The notes under the pieces were generated by a model. It was not told where the DNA came from, ran no database searches, and saw nothing but the letters and a program-made list of their open reading frames with translations. From Xanthobacteraceae bacterium (GTDB lineage: Bacteria; Pseudomonadota; Alphaproteobacteria; Rhizobiales; Xanthobacteraceae): a stretch of DNA of 7,833 nt. The position numbers and the translations under genes are program-made. Shown here piece by piece: positions 1-6,282 of the stretch (positions within the stretch are counted from its first letter, which is position 1; every line of letters starts with the position of its first letter). The stretch lies in contig JASHVC010000016.1 in assembly GCA_030039655.1 (NCBI GenBank), positions 1-7,833 of the forward strand, written 5' to 3'.

Positions 1-201
1 CGCCAGGACCAAAATTCCTTCGGCAATGATGAGCCCAGTGAAGAAACCGGACATCGGGACCGCTTCGGATGTGGCCGATGGGAATTCGCGTTGCGGCAAC
101 TGATCAATTGGCGCAGTCGCGCTTGTTTGCTTGAACTGGCGCGCAGCCAGCGCAGCCAGAAAAAATGCCGCCGCAAAAAATGCCAGAACCGCAAAGCCCA
201 T
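1..201 (-). CDS. Membrane protein of unknown function, 5' part only
   Basis: Reading the minus strand from ATG at 201 gives 67 codons without a stop, running off the left edge, so only the N-terminus is present. It opens MGFAVLAFFAAAFFLAALAA, a hydrophobic segment that is either a membrane anchor or an uncleaved signal, followed by a polar stretch (about residues 21-49) and a second hydrophobic stretch beginning SGFFTGLIIAEGILVLA that continues past the edge. The start is supported by a purine-rich GGGGGA about 7 bases upstream. I do not recognise the family; the layout (helix, short loop, helix) fits a small inner-membrane protein. A TATAAA at 289-294 (minus strand) could be a -10 element, but I see no convincing -35. 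That the frame is coding is well supported by its composition; the function is unknown. Confidence 0.6.
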   Translation of the reverse strand, partial: MGFAVLAFFAAAFFLAALAARQFKQTSATAPIDQLPQREFPSATSEAVPMSGFFTGLIIAEGILVLA

Positions 202-631
202 TTGCAATTCCCCCAACGGAAGATCGCTCGCCGGCTCCGCCAACACGACTTCTCGTCAGCCCGTTGGGACGAGTGCCACCAAGCATTTGTTTATAGAGAC
301 GGTGGGTAAAGATTCGATGCAATCTATAGCCCACGTTAAGCTAGAGACTTGCGGAGAAAGCTTGTGTGCTGCGCGCAACGGCACGAGCAGCCGTCACTCG
401 TCGGCTAGGCGCTATGCGTAGCCGCCCAGCCTCGGTGAATGTCTGCTGATCGGCGGCCCAACTTTTGTACGAGCCAAGGTAACCGGCTGTTTAGGCCAAC
501 GCTTTTCGCTGATGCGGCGCCGAAGAAGCCGGAACATCGCCCCGCCGAGATCGGTGGAGGACTTCGACACGGCCTAGGCAGGCCGAACCATTGTCCACAG
601 GCTTTTCACAGCGGGCGGTCATCCGCGCCTC
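202..631. other. Intergenic stretch without a convincing gene
   Basis: Short frames on both strands here have arginine/alanine-rich, low-complexity translations typical of chance frames in GC-rich DNA, and none has a good ribosome site. The stretch contains the leader of the minus-strand membrane gene, an imperfect hairpin at 302-334 and a DnaA-box-like TTGTCCACAG at 591-600. No tRNA or recognisable mobile element is seen. Confidence 0.5.
302..334. repeat. Imperfect inverted repeat (hairpin)
   Basis: GTGGG (302-306) pairs with CCCAC (330-334), and AGATT (310-314) pairs with AATCT (321-325) around the loop CGATGC. There is no T-run on either side, so it is not a terminator. It lies about 100 bp upstream of the minus-strand membrane gene and could be in its promoter region; its role is unknown. 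Confidence 0.4.
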
Positions 632-639
632 GGTGATCA

Positions 640-815
640 GTGGGGACAGTCATGTCACCGTCGTTGATCTAATCTCGGAAATTGGAAACGCTTGGGGGTC
701 ATGACGCCACGCTCTGTCGGGCGCTGCAAGCCCTCGGCAGGCGTCAGTGGCTACGTCGGGGGAGCGGCGCGACTTCTTAATCCCCCAAGCGGTCGCGCCG
801 CTTAGCCGCTCCTTC
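640..815 (+). ncRNA. Candidate structured RNA, copy A of a tandem pair
   Basis: This element shares an ordered set of blocks with copy B about 310 bp downstream: GTGGGGA (640-646), GTTGATC (663-669), GAAACGCT (685-692) and ATGACGCCAC (701-710). The last block begins a hairpin: TGACGCC (702-708) pairs with GGCGTCA (740-746), a six-base 5' bulge follows (709-714), and TGTCGGG (715-721) pairs with CCCTCGGCA (731-739) allowing one bulged base. A long stem-loop (763-802) follows. No protein frame explains this conservation, and spacing between blocks is nearly the same in both copies. I read it as a small RNA or RNA leader element; the boundaries are guesses from the first shared block and the end of the last stem. 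I could not assign it to a named RNA family. Confidence 0.42.
763..802 (+). terminator. Strong stem-loop closing copy A
   Basis: AGCGGCGCGAC (763-773) is perfectly complementary to GTCGCGCCGCT (792-802), an 11-bp GC-rich stem with an 18-base loop containing a run of five C. It is followed by TAGCCGCTCCTTCT, which is pyrimidine-rich but lacks a clean T-run, so termination may be weak. The same stem would form on the minus strand. Confidence 0.4.
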
Positions 816-946
816 TGCGGCATTGTTCGGCGGCCAGATACGTTCCATTCAGCACCGATCTGACTTTCTGACTTCTCCACAGCCCGACGTTCCCTTGAAT
901 TCTTGTTCACCGCAATGTTGATTTGCCCCTGTGATGATCGGGATTA

Positions 947-1090
947 GTGGGGATAACGCGCCTCTCTGCCGTTGATCCAGCGGCCGTGATTAGAAACGCT
1001 ATACCTCGTTATGACGCCACCCACTGTTGGGTGAAAGCCCGACAGGCGTCACTTGGGAAGCCCCGGCCCCAGCACCGGGGCTTCTTGCGT
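947..1090 (+). ncRNA. Candidate structured RNA, copy B of a tandem pair
   Basis: The shared blocks are GTGGGGA (947-953), GTTGATC (971-977), GAAACGCT (993-1000) and ATGACGCCAC (1011-1020). The hairpin is cleaner than in copy A: TGACGCC (1012-1018) pairs with GGCGTCA (1045-1051), a six-base bulge ACCCAC follows, then TGTTGGG (1025-1031) pairs with CCCGACA (1038-1044) around the loop TGAAAG. One inner pair is T-G here and C-G in copy A, which keeps pairing. A terminator-like stem ends the element. It sits directly upstream of the amidohydrolase (GTG at 1160), so it could be an independent small RNA or a 5' leader. A TTGATT (919-924 region) lies about 17 bases ahead of GGATTA and could be a -35/-10 pair. 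The family is not recognised. Confidence 0.45.
1058..1090 (+). terminator. Rho-independent-type terminator of copy B
   Basis: AAGCCCCGG (1058-1066) is perfectly complementary to CCGGGGCTT (1075-1083) with the eight-base loop CCCCAGCA, and is followed by CTTGCGTTT. The stem is strong and the tail moderately T-rich. It lies 77 bases ahead of the proposed GTG start of the amidohydrolase, so it either ends a separate RNA or acts as an attenuator. Confidence 0.6.
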
Positions 1091-1159
1091 TTGCAGTGCC
1101 GGCAAGACGGTGTGGCATCCCGGATTGCGCCACTTGGCCCTAGCCCGCACAGTGCCTGC

Positions 1160-2764
1160 GTGCATGACATCCTGATCCGCGGCGGCATCCTGTTGGACGG
1201 TACTGGCGATCCGGGCGTCGCTGGCGACTTGGCGATCCAGAATGGCCGCATCGTCGGTGTCGGCCAAATCGCTGGACCGGCCCGCAGCGTCGTCGATGCC
1301 GGCGGGCTCGCAGTGGCGCCCGGATTTATCGACATCAAGACCCACTCGGACTTCACGCTGCCGATCAATCCAAAGGCCGAAAGCAAGGTACGCCAAGGGG
1401 TCACTACGGAGATCGTCGGCCATTGCGGCTTCTCGGTCGCGCCGGCGCTGCCGGGCAAAGTGGACCTGCTGAAGGATTATTTGAGCCCGAGCGCGCCCTG
1501 GCTGCCGTTCCGCGAAACGAGTTTCCCCAATTATCTGCGAACCTTTCCGGCCATTGCCGTCAACGCCGGCATGTTGGTCGGCCACAACACGCTCCGCCTG
1601 ATGGTTATGGGCATGGCCGAGCGCGCGCCGAGCGACACGGAGTTGCGGCAGATGATCGCGCTCCTGGAAGACGCACTCGAAGCCGGAGCGCTCGGCATGT
1701 CCTCGGGCCTGTTTACGCCGCCGGGGTCCTATGCGGCGCCGGAGGAGATGATCGTGTTCGGGCACGTGCTCAAACGCCACAACGCTGCTTATTTCACGCA
1801 CCTGCGCGATGAATCAAACAAAGTGATCGAGGCGGTGGCGGAGGCGATCGAAGTCGCGGAGCAATGCAGCGTGCATGTCGAGATCGTGCATCTCAAATGC
1901 TCCGGCGTCAACAACTGGGGGAAGGCGGCAAAAGTGCTTTCCATGATCGCGCAAGCGAAAGCGCGTGGACTCGAAATCGATTGTGATGCCTATCCCTATG
2001 ATGCCGGCTCTAATCCGCTGAAGAACCTCCTGCCGCCGTGGGTTCAGGCGGGCGGCGTTCCGGCGATGCTTGCGCGCCTTGCCGAGCCGCACACGCGCGA
2101 AAGAATTCGCGCCGACATTGCCCGCGACGGCCTCAACAATTGGGGGCGGATTCCAAACTGGGATTGCGTGCAGATCTCCATCTCGCCCCATCTGCCGCGA
2201 CATGCCGGCCGCACCATCGCGGCGCTTTCCGCCGAGCGCGGCGCCGATCCGATTGACACGCTGTGCGATTATCTGATCGACGACAAAGGTGCGACGCGCG
2301 TGCTGGTGACCGCCATCTCCGAGGAAGACATCCGCGCCCTGGTCGCTTCCCCGCTGGCGCTCGTGGGCTCCGATGGCAACTGCGTCGCCCCTTACGGCGT
2401 CGTCGGCCAGGGAATGCCGCATCCGCGCTTCTACGGCACCTTTCCCCGCATCCTTTCACGCTACGTGCGCGAGCAGAACGTACTGCCGCTTGAGCTCGCG
2501 GTTCACAAGATGACGGGCGCGACGGCGCGTGCGCTGAAATTCAAGGATCGTGGAGTTTTACGGGAAGGCTTCTGCGCCGACGTCGTGATTTTCGATCCAA
2601 ACGATTTTGCCGACCGCGCTACCAATGCCGACCCGCATCAGTTTCCAACCGGCGCGCGCACCAGCGTCATCGTTAACGGCACGCTCGTGGTCGATAACGC
2701 TACCCACACCGGCGCGCTGCCGGGCAAGGTGCTTCGGCGAAGAAAGGATGGCGCAGTGGCGTAG
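1160..2764 (+). CDS. N-acyl-D-amino-acid deacylase (D-aminoacylase) family amidohydrolase
   Basis: The 534-residue product belongs to the D-aminoacylase branch of the amidohydrolase superfamily, which hydrolyses N-acyl-D-amino acids or related amides in the cytoplasm. It opens with the family start MHDILIRGGILLDGTG. Residue equivalents of the known metal and catalytic sites are visible: Cys89 in VGHCGFS, His214 in THLRDES, His244 in IVHLK (30 residues after His214, as in the characterised enzyme) and Asp405 in VGSDGN. The C-terminal part ends with the typical GVLREGFCADVVIFDP strand region. Unusually, the first histidine of the HxH motif is lysine: Lys60-Thr-His62. The frame is open from 947, but that extension would translate RNA copy B and its terminator, so I choose GTG at 1160, where family similarity begins. 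No strong ribosome site precedes it. The substrate cannot be read from the sequence. Confidence 0.88.
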   Translation: MHDILIRGGILLDGTGDPGVAGDLAIQNGRIVGVGQIAGPARSVVDAGGLAVAPGFIDIKTHSDFTLPINPKAESKVRQGVTTEIVGHCGFSVAPALPGKVDLLKDYLSPSAPWLPFRETSFPNYLRTFPAIAVNAGMLVGHNTLRLMVMGMAERAPSDTELRQMIALLEDALEAGALGMSSGLFTPPGSYAAPEEMIVFGHVLKRHNAAYFTHLRDESNKVIEAVAEAIEVAEQCSVHVEIVHLKCSGVNNWGKAAKVLSMIAQAKARGLEIDCDAYPYDAGSNPLKNLLPPWVQAGGVPAMLARLAEPHTRERIRADIARDGLNNWGRIPNWDCVQISISPHLPRHAGRTIAALSAERGADPIDTLCDYLIDDKGATRVLVTAISEEDIRALVASPLALVGSDGNCVAPYGVVGQGMPHPRFYGTFPRILSRYVREQNVLPLELAVHKMTGATARALKFKDRGVLREGFCADVVIFDPNDFADRATNADPHQFPTGARTSVIVNGTLVVDNATHTGALPGKVLRRRKDGAVA

Positions 2765-2796
2765 GTGCGCGGGGCCAACCGGAGCCCGCCACGGTG

Positions 2797-3936
2797 CTAC
2801 GCTTCGATGACAATCTTCGGCGCCGGGCGGCTTGCGCCGGCAAGACCGTCGCGCACGCGCGCCGCGATATCGCGGTAGATCTTTGCATGCTTGCCATCGG
2901 GCGCGGTCGCAACGACCGGCAAACCGGAATCCGATTTTTCGCGAATTTCCATATCGAGCGGCACTTCGCCTAGGAAGGGCACGCCGAGTCGCTCCGCCTC
3001 CCCACGCGCGCCGCCATGGCCGAAAATATCGGAGCGCTCGCCGCAATGGGGGCAGAGGAAATAGCTCATGTTCTCGACTATGCCGAGCACCGGCACGTTG
3101 ACGCGGCGGAACATGGCGATGCCGCGTCGCGCATCGATCAGCGCCAGATCCTGCGGCGTGGAGACGATGACCGCGCCTTTCAGCGGCACCTGCTGCGCCA
3201 TGGTGAGCTGCGCGTCGCCGGTGCCCGGCGGCATGTCGACCACCATAATATCGAGCGCGCCCCATTCCACTTCGCGAAGCATCTGCGTCAGTGCCGACAT
3301 CACCATGGGTCCGCGCCAGATCATCGGCGTCTCTTCCTCGATGAGGAAGCCGATCGACATCACCGCCATGCCGTGGCGCGAAATCGGTCTGAGCCGGGTG
3401 CCGCCGATAGTCTGCGGACGCTCGCGGATCGCAAGCAGCTTGGGCATGGATGGGCCGTAAATGTCGGCATCGAGAATGCCGACCTTGAGCCCGAGATCGC
3501 GCAGACCAAGCGCAAGATTGACCGCGGTGGTGGATTTGCCGACACCGCCCTTGCCGGAAGCAACCGCGATGATGGCCTCGACGCCCGGAATGCCGGCGGG
3601 CGATTGCGGCGTGCGCCCGGCGCCCTCTTGCGGGCGTGCGGCTCCCGGCTGCATCTGCGGCCGACGCGGTGGAGCTCTGCCGCCGGCTCCTGCTGCCCGC
3701 TCGCCCGTCAGCGCGACCAACGCCGAGGCGACGTCCGGCACCGCACGCACAGCCGCCTCAGCGCGCTCGCGCACCGGTTCCCATTGCTTCACCGCAGCGG
3801 CATCGACCGTGATTGAGAAAAAGACCTTGCCGTCAGTCACGACAATGTCGGAAAGGGTTCCTGTCGCTGGGAGCGGCTGTCCGTCAGGACTGGAAACCTT
3901 GCCGAGAGCGGCCAGGACATCTTCTTTGGTCGGCAT
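2797..3936 (-). CDS. mrp: Mrp/ApbC P-loop ATPase, iron-sulfur cluster carrier
   Basis: The 379-residue protein binds and transfers 4Fe-4S clusters to apo-proteins in the cytoplasm, as known for the Mrp/ApbC/NBP35 family. In order it has a MIP18/DUF59 domain (about 1-78), a Pro/Gly/Arg-rich linker (about 79-115), and the P-loop domain with a deviant Walker A GKGGVGKS (128-135), DADIYGPSMP (156-165), Walker B-like DMPPGTGD (234-241) and the cluster-binding CPHC (Cys295, Cys298). The length is usual for alphaproteobacteria. The frame stays open far upstream, to 4704, but that extension is antisense to another gene; MPTKEDVLAALGKV at 3936 matches family N-termini, and GGGAGA lies about 9-10 bases upstream. 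It converges with the amidohydrolase, with only 32 bp between stop codons and no clear terminator there. Confidence 0.96.
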   Translation of the reverse strand: MPTKEDVLAALGKVSSPDGQPLPATGTLSDIVVTDGKVFFSITVDAAAVKQWEPVRERAEAAVRAVPDVASALVALTGERAAGAGGRAPPRRPQMQPGAARPQEGAGRTPQSPAGIPGVEAIIAVASGKGGVGKSTTAVNLALGLRDLGLKVGILDADIYGPSMPKLLAIRERPQTIGGTRLRPISRHGMAVMSIGFLIEEETPMIWRGPMVMSALTQMLREVEWGALDIMVVDMPPGTGDAQLTMAQQVPLKGAVIVSTPQDLALIDARRGIAMFRRVNVPVLGIVENMSYFLCPHCGERSDIFGHGGARGEAERLGVPFLGEVPLDMEIREKSDSGLPVVATAPDGKHAKIYRDIAARVRDGLAGASRPAPKIVIEA

Positions 3937-3980
3937 CACCCGTTCTCCCGGCGCACCGGCCTCGGCCCGGCGACTGCCTC

Positions 3981-4008
3981 TACATAGGCCCATCATCGTC
4001 ACGGTCAA
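3981..4008 (-). promoter_or_regulatory. Candidate promoter of mrp
   Basis: On the minus strand TTGACC (4008-4003) is followed after 16 bases by TATGTA (3986-3981), a good match to the housekeeping sigma pattern, 45 bases before the mrp ATG at 3936. Confidence 0.45.
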
Positions 4009-4032
4009 CGCCAACGAAGCCGCGCACTGCGC

Positions 4033-4052
4033 CACTGTTGACTTACGCAGTG
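4033..4052. repeat. Inverted repeat in the mrp/unknown-gene divergent region
   Basis: CACTG (4033-4037) and CAGTG (4048-4052) form a 5-bp inverted repeat with a 10-base spacer holding TTGACT, a -35-like hexamer on the plus strand. It might be an operator for the plus-strand gene, but a repeat this short can arise by chance. Confidence 0.25.
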
Positions 4053-4071
4053 AGCAATGCAGGCTTCGACG

Positions 4072-4626
4072 ATGCTCGCCTATATCTTCTGGCATCGCCC
4101 GTTTCCGCATATCGACAGCAACGCTTACGAAGAATCGATCATGCGGTTTCAGAGCGATTTGGCCCAGTTGCGTCTGCCTGGCCTGCGCAACACCGCATCG
4201 TTTCGCATCGAGCCGGTGCCGTGGCTGAGCAACCACGCCGGTTACGAGGATTGGTATCTGCTCGAAGGTTCGTGGGCCATGGACCCGCTCAACGGGTTTG
4301 CGGTCACGGGCCGGGCGCAACCCTCCCACGACACTGCCGCCGCGCAAATGGAGGAAGGCCAAGGCGGACTCTACGCCCACGCCGGCGGCGATCAACGGAC
4401 GGCACCGCAATCGTCGGTGTTTTGGCTCACGCGCCCGCGAGGCATTTCCTGGCAAGCAGCGCTTGACCCGCTGCGCGCTCGCTGCCCGCAGGCCAATATC
4501 TGGCGGCGACAGATGGTCCTGGGACCGGCCAGAGAGTTTGCGGTAGAGATGCCGGGCGACACCGAGATCGATGTCCCGTCGGGCTGGCAAGCGTTGCGCG
4601 TGCGACGCATTCGTCTGAGCAAATAA
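4072..4626 (+). CDS. Conserved-type hypothetical protein, about 184 residues
   Basis: The product from ATG at 4072 starts MLAYIFWHRPFPHIDSNAYE and is rich in aromatic residues, with a central YEDWYLLEGSWAMDPLNG segment and a C-terminus full of Trp and Arg. There is no signal peptide, membrane helix or cofactor motif, so it is probably a soluble cytoplasmic protein. I know of no function. Three in-frame ATG codons compete: 4057, 4072 and 4141. I prefer 4072 because MLAYIFW reads like an opening beta strand, but no start has a strong ribosome site. The gene is divergent from mrp and 71 bp upstream of the dehydrogenase in the same direction, so it may be co-transcribed with the latter. The coding call is supported by balanced composition; the opposite strand frame is merely the false extension of mrp. 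Confidence 0.72.
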   Translation: MLAYIFWHRPFPHIDSNAYEESIMRFQSDLAQLRLPGLRNTASFRIEPVPWLSNHAGYEDWYLLEGSWAMDPLNGFAVTGRAQPSHDTAAAQMEEGQGGLYAHAGGDQRTAPQSSVFWLTRPRGISWQAALDPLRARCPQANIWRRQMVLGPAREFAVEMPGDTEIDVPSGWQALRVRRIRLSK

Positions 4627-4642
4627 ACGATGGCAAATAAAC
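4619..4642 (+). repeat. Perfect 10-bp direct repeat at a stop codon
   Basis: GCAAATAAAC occurs at 4619-4628 and again at 4633-4642, separated by GATG. The first copy contains the TAA stop of the upstream gene. It looks like a local 14-bp duplication or slippage product. Confidence 0.6.
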
Positions 4643-4651
4643 TTTAGTCTG

Positions 4652-4680
4652 TTGCGCGGATTCGTTCGATCCGGGCTAAT
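4652..4680 (+). promoter_or_regulatory. Possible promoter of the dehydrogenase gene
   Basis: TTGCGC (4652-4657), then 17 bases, then GCTAAT (4675-4680), ends 17 bases before the ATG at 4698. Each hexamer is only a partial match, and read-through from the upstream gene is an alternative. Confidence 0.28.
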
Positions 4681-4697
4681 GAATAAGGGAGAAGGAA

Positions 4698-5567
4698 ATG
4701 GCAAAGGTCGCGTTCGTCGGGCTCGGTGTGATGGGTTACCCCATGGCTGGGCATCTGAAAAACAAGGGCGGCCACGAGGTCACGGTCTACAACCGCACCG
4801 GCGCCAAAGCGCAAAAGTGGGTCGAGCAGTACGGCGGAAAGTCGGCGCCGACGCCGAAGGCGGCTGCACAAGGCCAAGACTTCGTCATGGCTTGTGTCGG
4901 TAATGACAATGACCTACGCGAGGTCATGCTCGGCGAAGACGGCATTTTTGCCGGCACATCCAAGGGAGCAATCGTGGTCGATCACACCACCGCTTCGGCG
5001 GCCATCGCCCGCGAGCTATATGCTGAAGCAAAAAAGCGCGGATTTGGTTTCGTCGATGCGCCGGTCTCCGGCGGCCAAGCCGGCGCGGAGAACGGCGTGC
5101 TTACGGTGATGTGCGGCGGCGACGAAGCACCATTCGCCAAGGCCGAAAAGGTGATCGCGGCTTACGCGCGCGCCTGCAATCTTCTCGGCAGCCCCGGCTC
5201 CGGTCAGCTCGCCAAAATGGTCAACCAGATCTGCATCGCCGGCACGGTGCAGGGTCTCGCCGAGGGGCTGCACTTCGCGCAACAGGCCGGCCTCGATATC
5301 GAGAAGCTGATCGCCACCATCGCCAAGGGCGCGGCGCAGTCATGGCAGATGGAGAACCGCTACAAGACCATGGTGGCCGGCAAGTTTGATTTCGGCTTTG
5401 CGGTCGACTGGATGCGCAAGGATCTCGCCATCTGCCTTGACGAATCCCGGCGCAACGGCGCCCATCTCCCGGTCGCGGCACTGGTCGATCAATTCTACTC
5501 GGAGGTCCAAAAAATGGGCGGCAAGCGCTGGGATACATCGAGCCTGATTGCGCTGTTACAGCGGTGA
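4698..5567 (+). CDS. 3-hydroxyisobutyrate dehydrogenase-family beta-hydroxyacid dehydrogenase
   Basis: The 289-residue enzyme belongs to the beta-hydroxyacid dehydrogenases, which oxidise 3-hydroxy acids or reduce the semialdehydes with NAD(P) in the cytoplasm (valine, glycerate or related catabolism). An N-terminal Rossmann fold has GLGVMG (8-13) and ends its second strand with YNRT (31-34); Arg33-Thr34 is usually linked to NADP(H) preference. The substrate motif DAPVSGG lies at 120-126 and the catalytic Lys173 in GQLAKMVNQ, followed by the all-helical C-terminal domain with KDLAICLDES. The length is typical for the family. The start is set by GGGAGAAGGA, which ends three bases before the ATG. 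No valine-pathway gene is beside it, so the exact substrate (3-hydroxyisobutyrate, tartronate semialdehyde, succinic semialdehyde) is open. Confidence 0.92.
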   Translation: MAKVAFVGLGVMGYPMAGHLKNKGGHEVTVYNRTGAKAQKWVEQYGGKSAPTPKAAAQGQDFVMACVGNDNDLREVMLGEDGIFAGTSKGAIVVDHTTASAAIARELYAEAKKRGFGFVDAPVSGGQAGAENGVLTVMCGGDEAPFAKAEKVIAAYARACNLLGSPGSGQLAKMVNQICIAGTVQGLAEGLHFAQQAGLDIEKLIATIAKGAAQSWQMENRYKTMVAGKFDFGFAVDWMRKDLAICLDESRRNGAHLPVAALVDQFYSEVQKMGGKRWDTSSLIALLQR

Positions 5568-5698
5568 GCGGTGCAACCGCGACCATCTTTCCGTGGTGTC
5601 ACTCCCCGTGCTATTTTGAATCGTTGCATACAGTTCTGATTTGACTTCCGTTCTCTGTATCCGCGCGTATCATCCTTGAAAACTGGGGGTAAACTCTG

Positions 5699-5914
5699 AT
5701 GCGAACGATCGCATTCTCACTGTTTGCGCTGGCAACCGTTTCGCTGCTGCCCACCGCGGCGTCGGCCGAGTGGTATTGCAATGCCAAGTCGCCTCAGGCC
5801 TGGGGCGAGGGCTGGTCGCCGAGGCAGGGCGCCGCGCGACGCATTGCGCTTGCCGAATGTGCGGCACGCACCCCGCGCGGTTCGGTCTGCGTCATCACAA
5901 ACTGCCGCCTCTAA
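5699..5914 (+). CDS. Small secreted cysteine-containing protein of unknown function
   Basis: The 71-residue product has a clear Sec signal peptide: MRT, a hydrophobic core (4-17) and an Ala-Ser-Ala cleavage site after residue 23. The mature part, about 48 residues starting EWYCNAKSP, has four cysteines (27, 54, 64, 69), an even number that could form two disulfides in the periplasm. The spacing, with AECAA and SVCVITNC, resembles DUF4189-like small periplasmic proteins, but I cannot confirm this. GGGGGT about 8 bases upstream supports the ATG at 5699. It is a single-gene unit: the upstream gap is 131 bp, and a terminator follows. A TTGACT at 5641-5646 may be a -35, though I see no well-spaced -10. 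Confidence 0.8.
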   Translation: MRTIAFSLFALATVSLLPTAASAEWYCNAKSPQAWGEGWSPRQGAARRIALAECAARTPRGSVCVITNCRL

Positions 5915-5956
5915 GCGTCTGCGTCCCGAGCGGACGCGGCGAGCCTGAGCGGCGGT

Positions 5957-5993
5957 GCGCCGGTGTGATCGCACCGGCGCCCGGCGGTTTTTT
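5957..5993 (+). terminator. Rho-independent terminator after the secreted protein
   Basis: GCGCCGGTG (5957-5965) pairs perfectly with CACCGGCGC (5972-5980) around the loop TGATCG. A T-run of six (5988-5993) follows after a 7-base GC-rich gap, which is longer than ideal. It lies 43 bases downstream of the stop codon at 5914. Confidence 0.6.
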
Positions 5994-6132
5994 GCTTGGG
6001 GAAGCGAGTCAGGCCCGCACGCCTAGCGTGGCGAAGGCAACAACTTCACGGGCAGCAGTGGCGCGCGATCGCCAAGTTCGATAAACGACCTAAAAAACTC
6101 AGAAAATGACTGCGGCGCTGCGACGCACCGGG

Positions 6133-6282
6133 TCAGTTTGGGTCGGAGCTGCTCTGCTCGTAGCCAGTTACGGTCAAGCGCCGCTGGTCTGCTTTCTTGT
6201 GGCTGGCTAAAACGGCCGCGACCGTAAAGCCAATTGTGCCTCCTGTCATGAAACAGAAGACACAGAGAATGGCGGTGATCAT
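6133..6282 (-). CDS. Membrane miniprotein, 49 residues
   Basis: The minus-strand product from ATG at 6282 begins MITAILCVFCFMTGGTIGFT, a hydrophobic helix covering about residues 3-25, followed by a charged tail (HKKADQRR) ending SSSDPN. This layout, with an MIT start and glycine-containing helix, resembles the DUF3789-type membrane miniproteins common in phages and rhizobia; the resemblance is from memory and unverified. The frame is open upstream to 6372, but the extra 30 residues are not hydrophobic or conserved-looking. The ribosome site is weak (GGGCGA about 6 bases upstream). No neighbouring gene shares its transcript. The function is unknown. Confidence 0.55.
   Translation of the reverse strand: MITAILCVFCFMTGGTIGFTVAAVLASHKKADQRRLTVTGYEQSSSDPN

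Noticed and set aside
591..912. DnaA-box-like TTGTCCACAG, TTCTCCACAG and TTGTTCAC as a replication origin
   Set aside because: The sites are few, imperfect and irregularly spaced, with no AT-rich unwinding region and no origin-linked genes nearby. They might belong to the promoters of the two RNA elements.
947..1159. N-terminal 71-residue extension of the amidohydrolase frame
   Set aside because: It would translate RNA element B and its terminator; the translation has no domain or signal character, and the enzyme family begins at MHDILIRGG.
1049..2422. Long minus-strand frames opposite the amidohydrolase
   Set aside because: They mirror the codon structure of the real gene in GC-rich DNA; their translations are rich in Arg, Ala and His without domains or ribosome sites.
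2558..3265. Minus-strand 235-residue frame overlapping mrp in another phase
   Set aside because: The composition is arginine/alanine-rich and it spans the convergent ends of two well-supported genes.
2797..4704. A 635-residue minus-strand frame extending mrp upstream by 256 residues
   Set aside because: The extension covers the divergent promoter region and runs antisense through the unknown gene at 4072-4626. Family similarity starts at MPTKEDV (3936), which also has a ribosome site.
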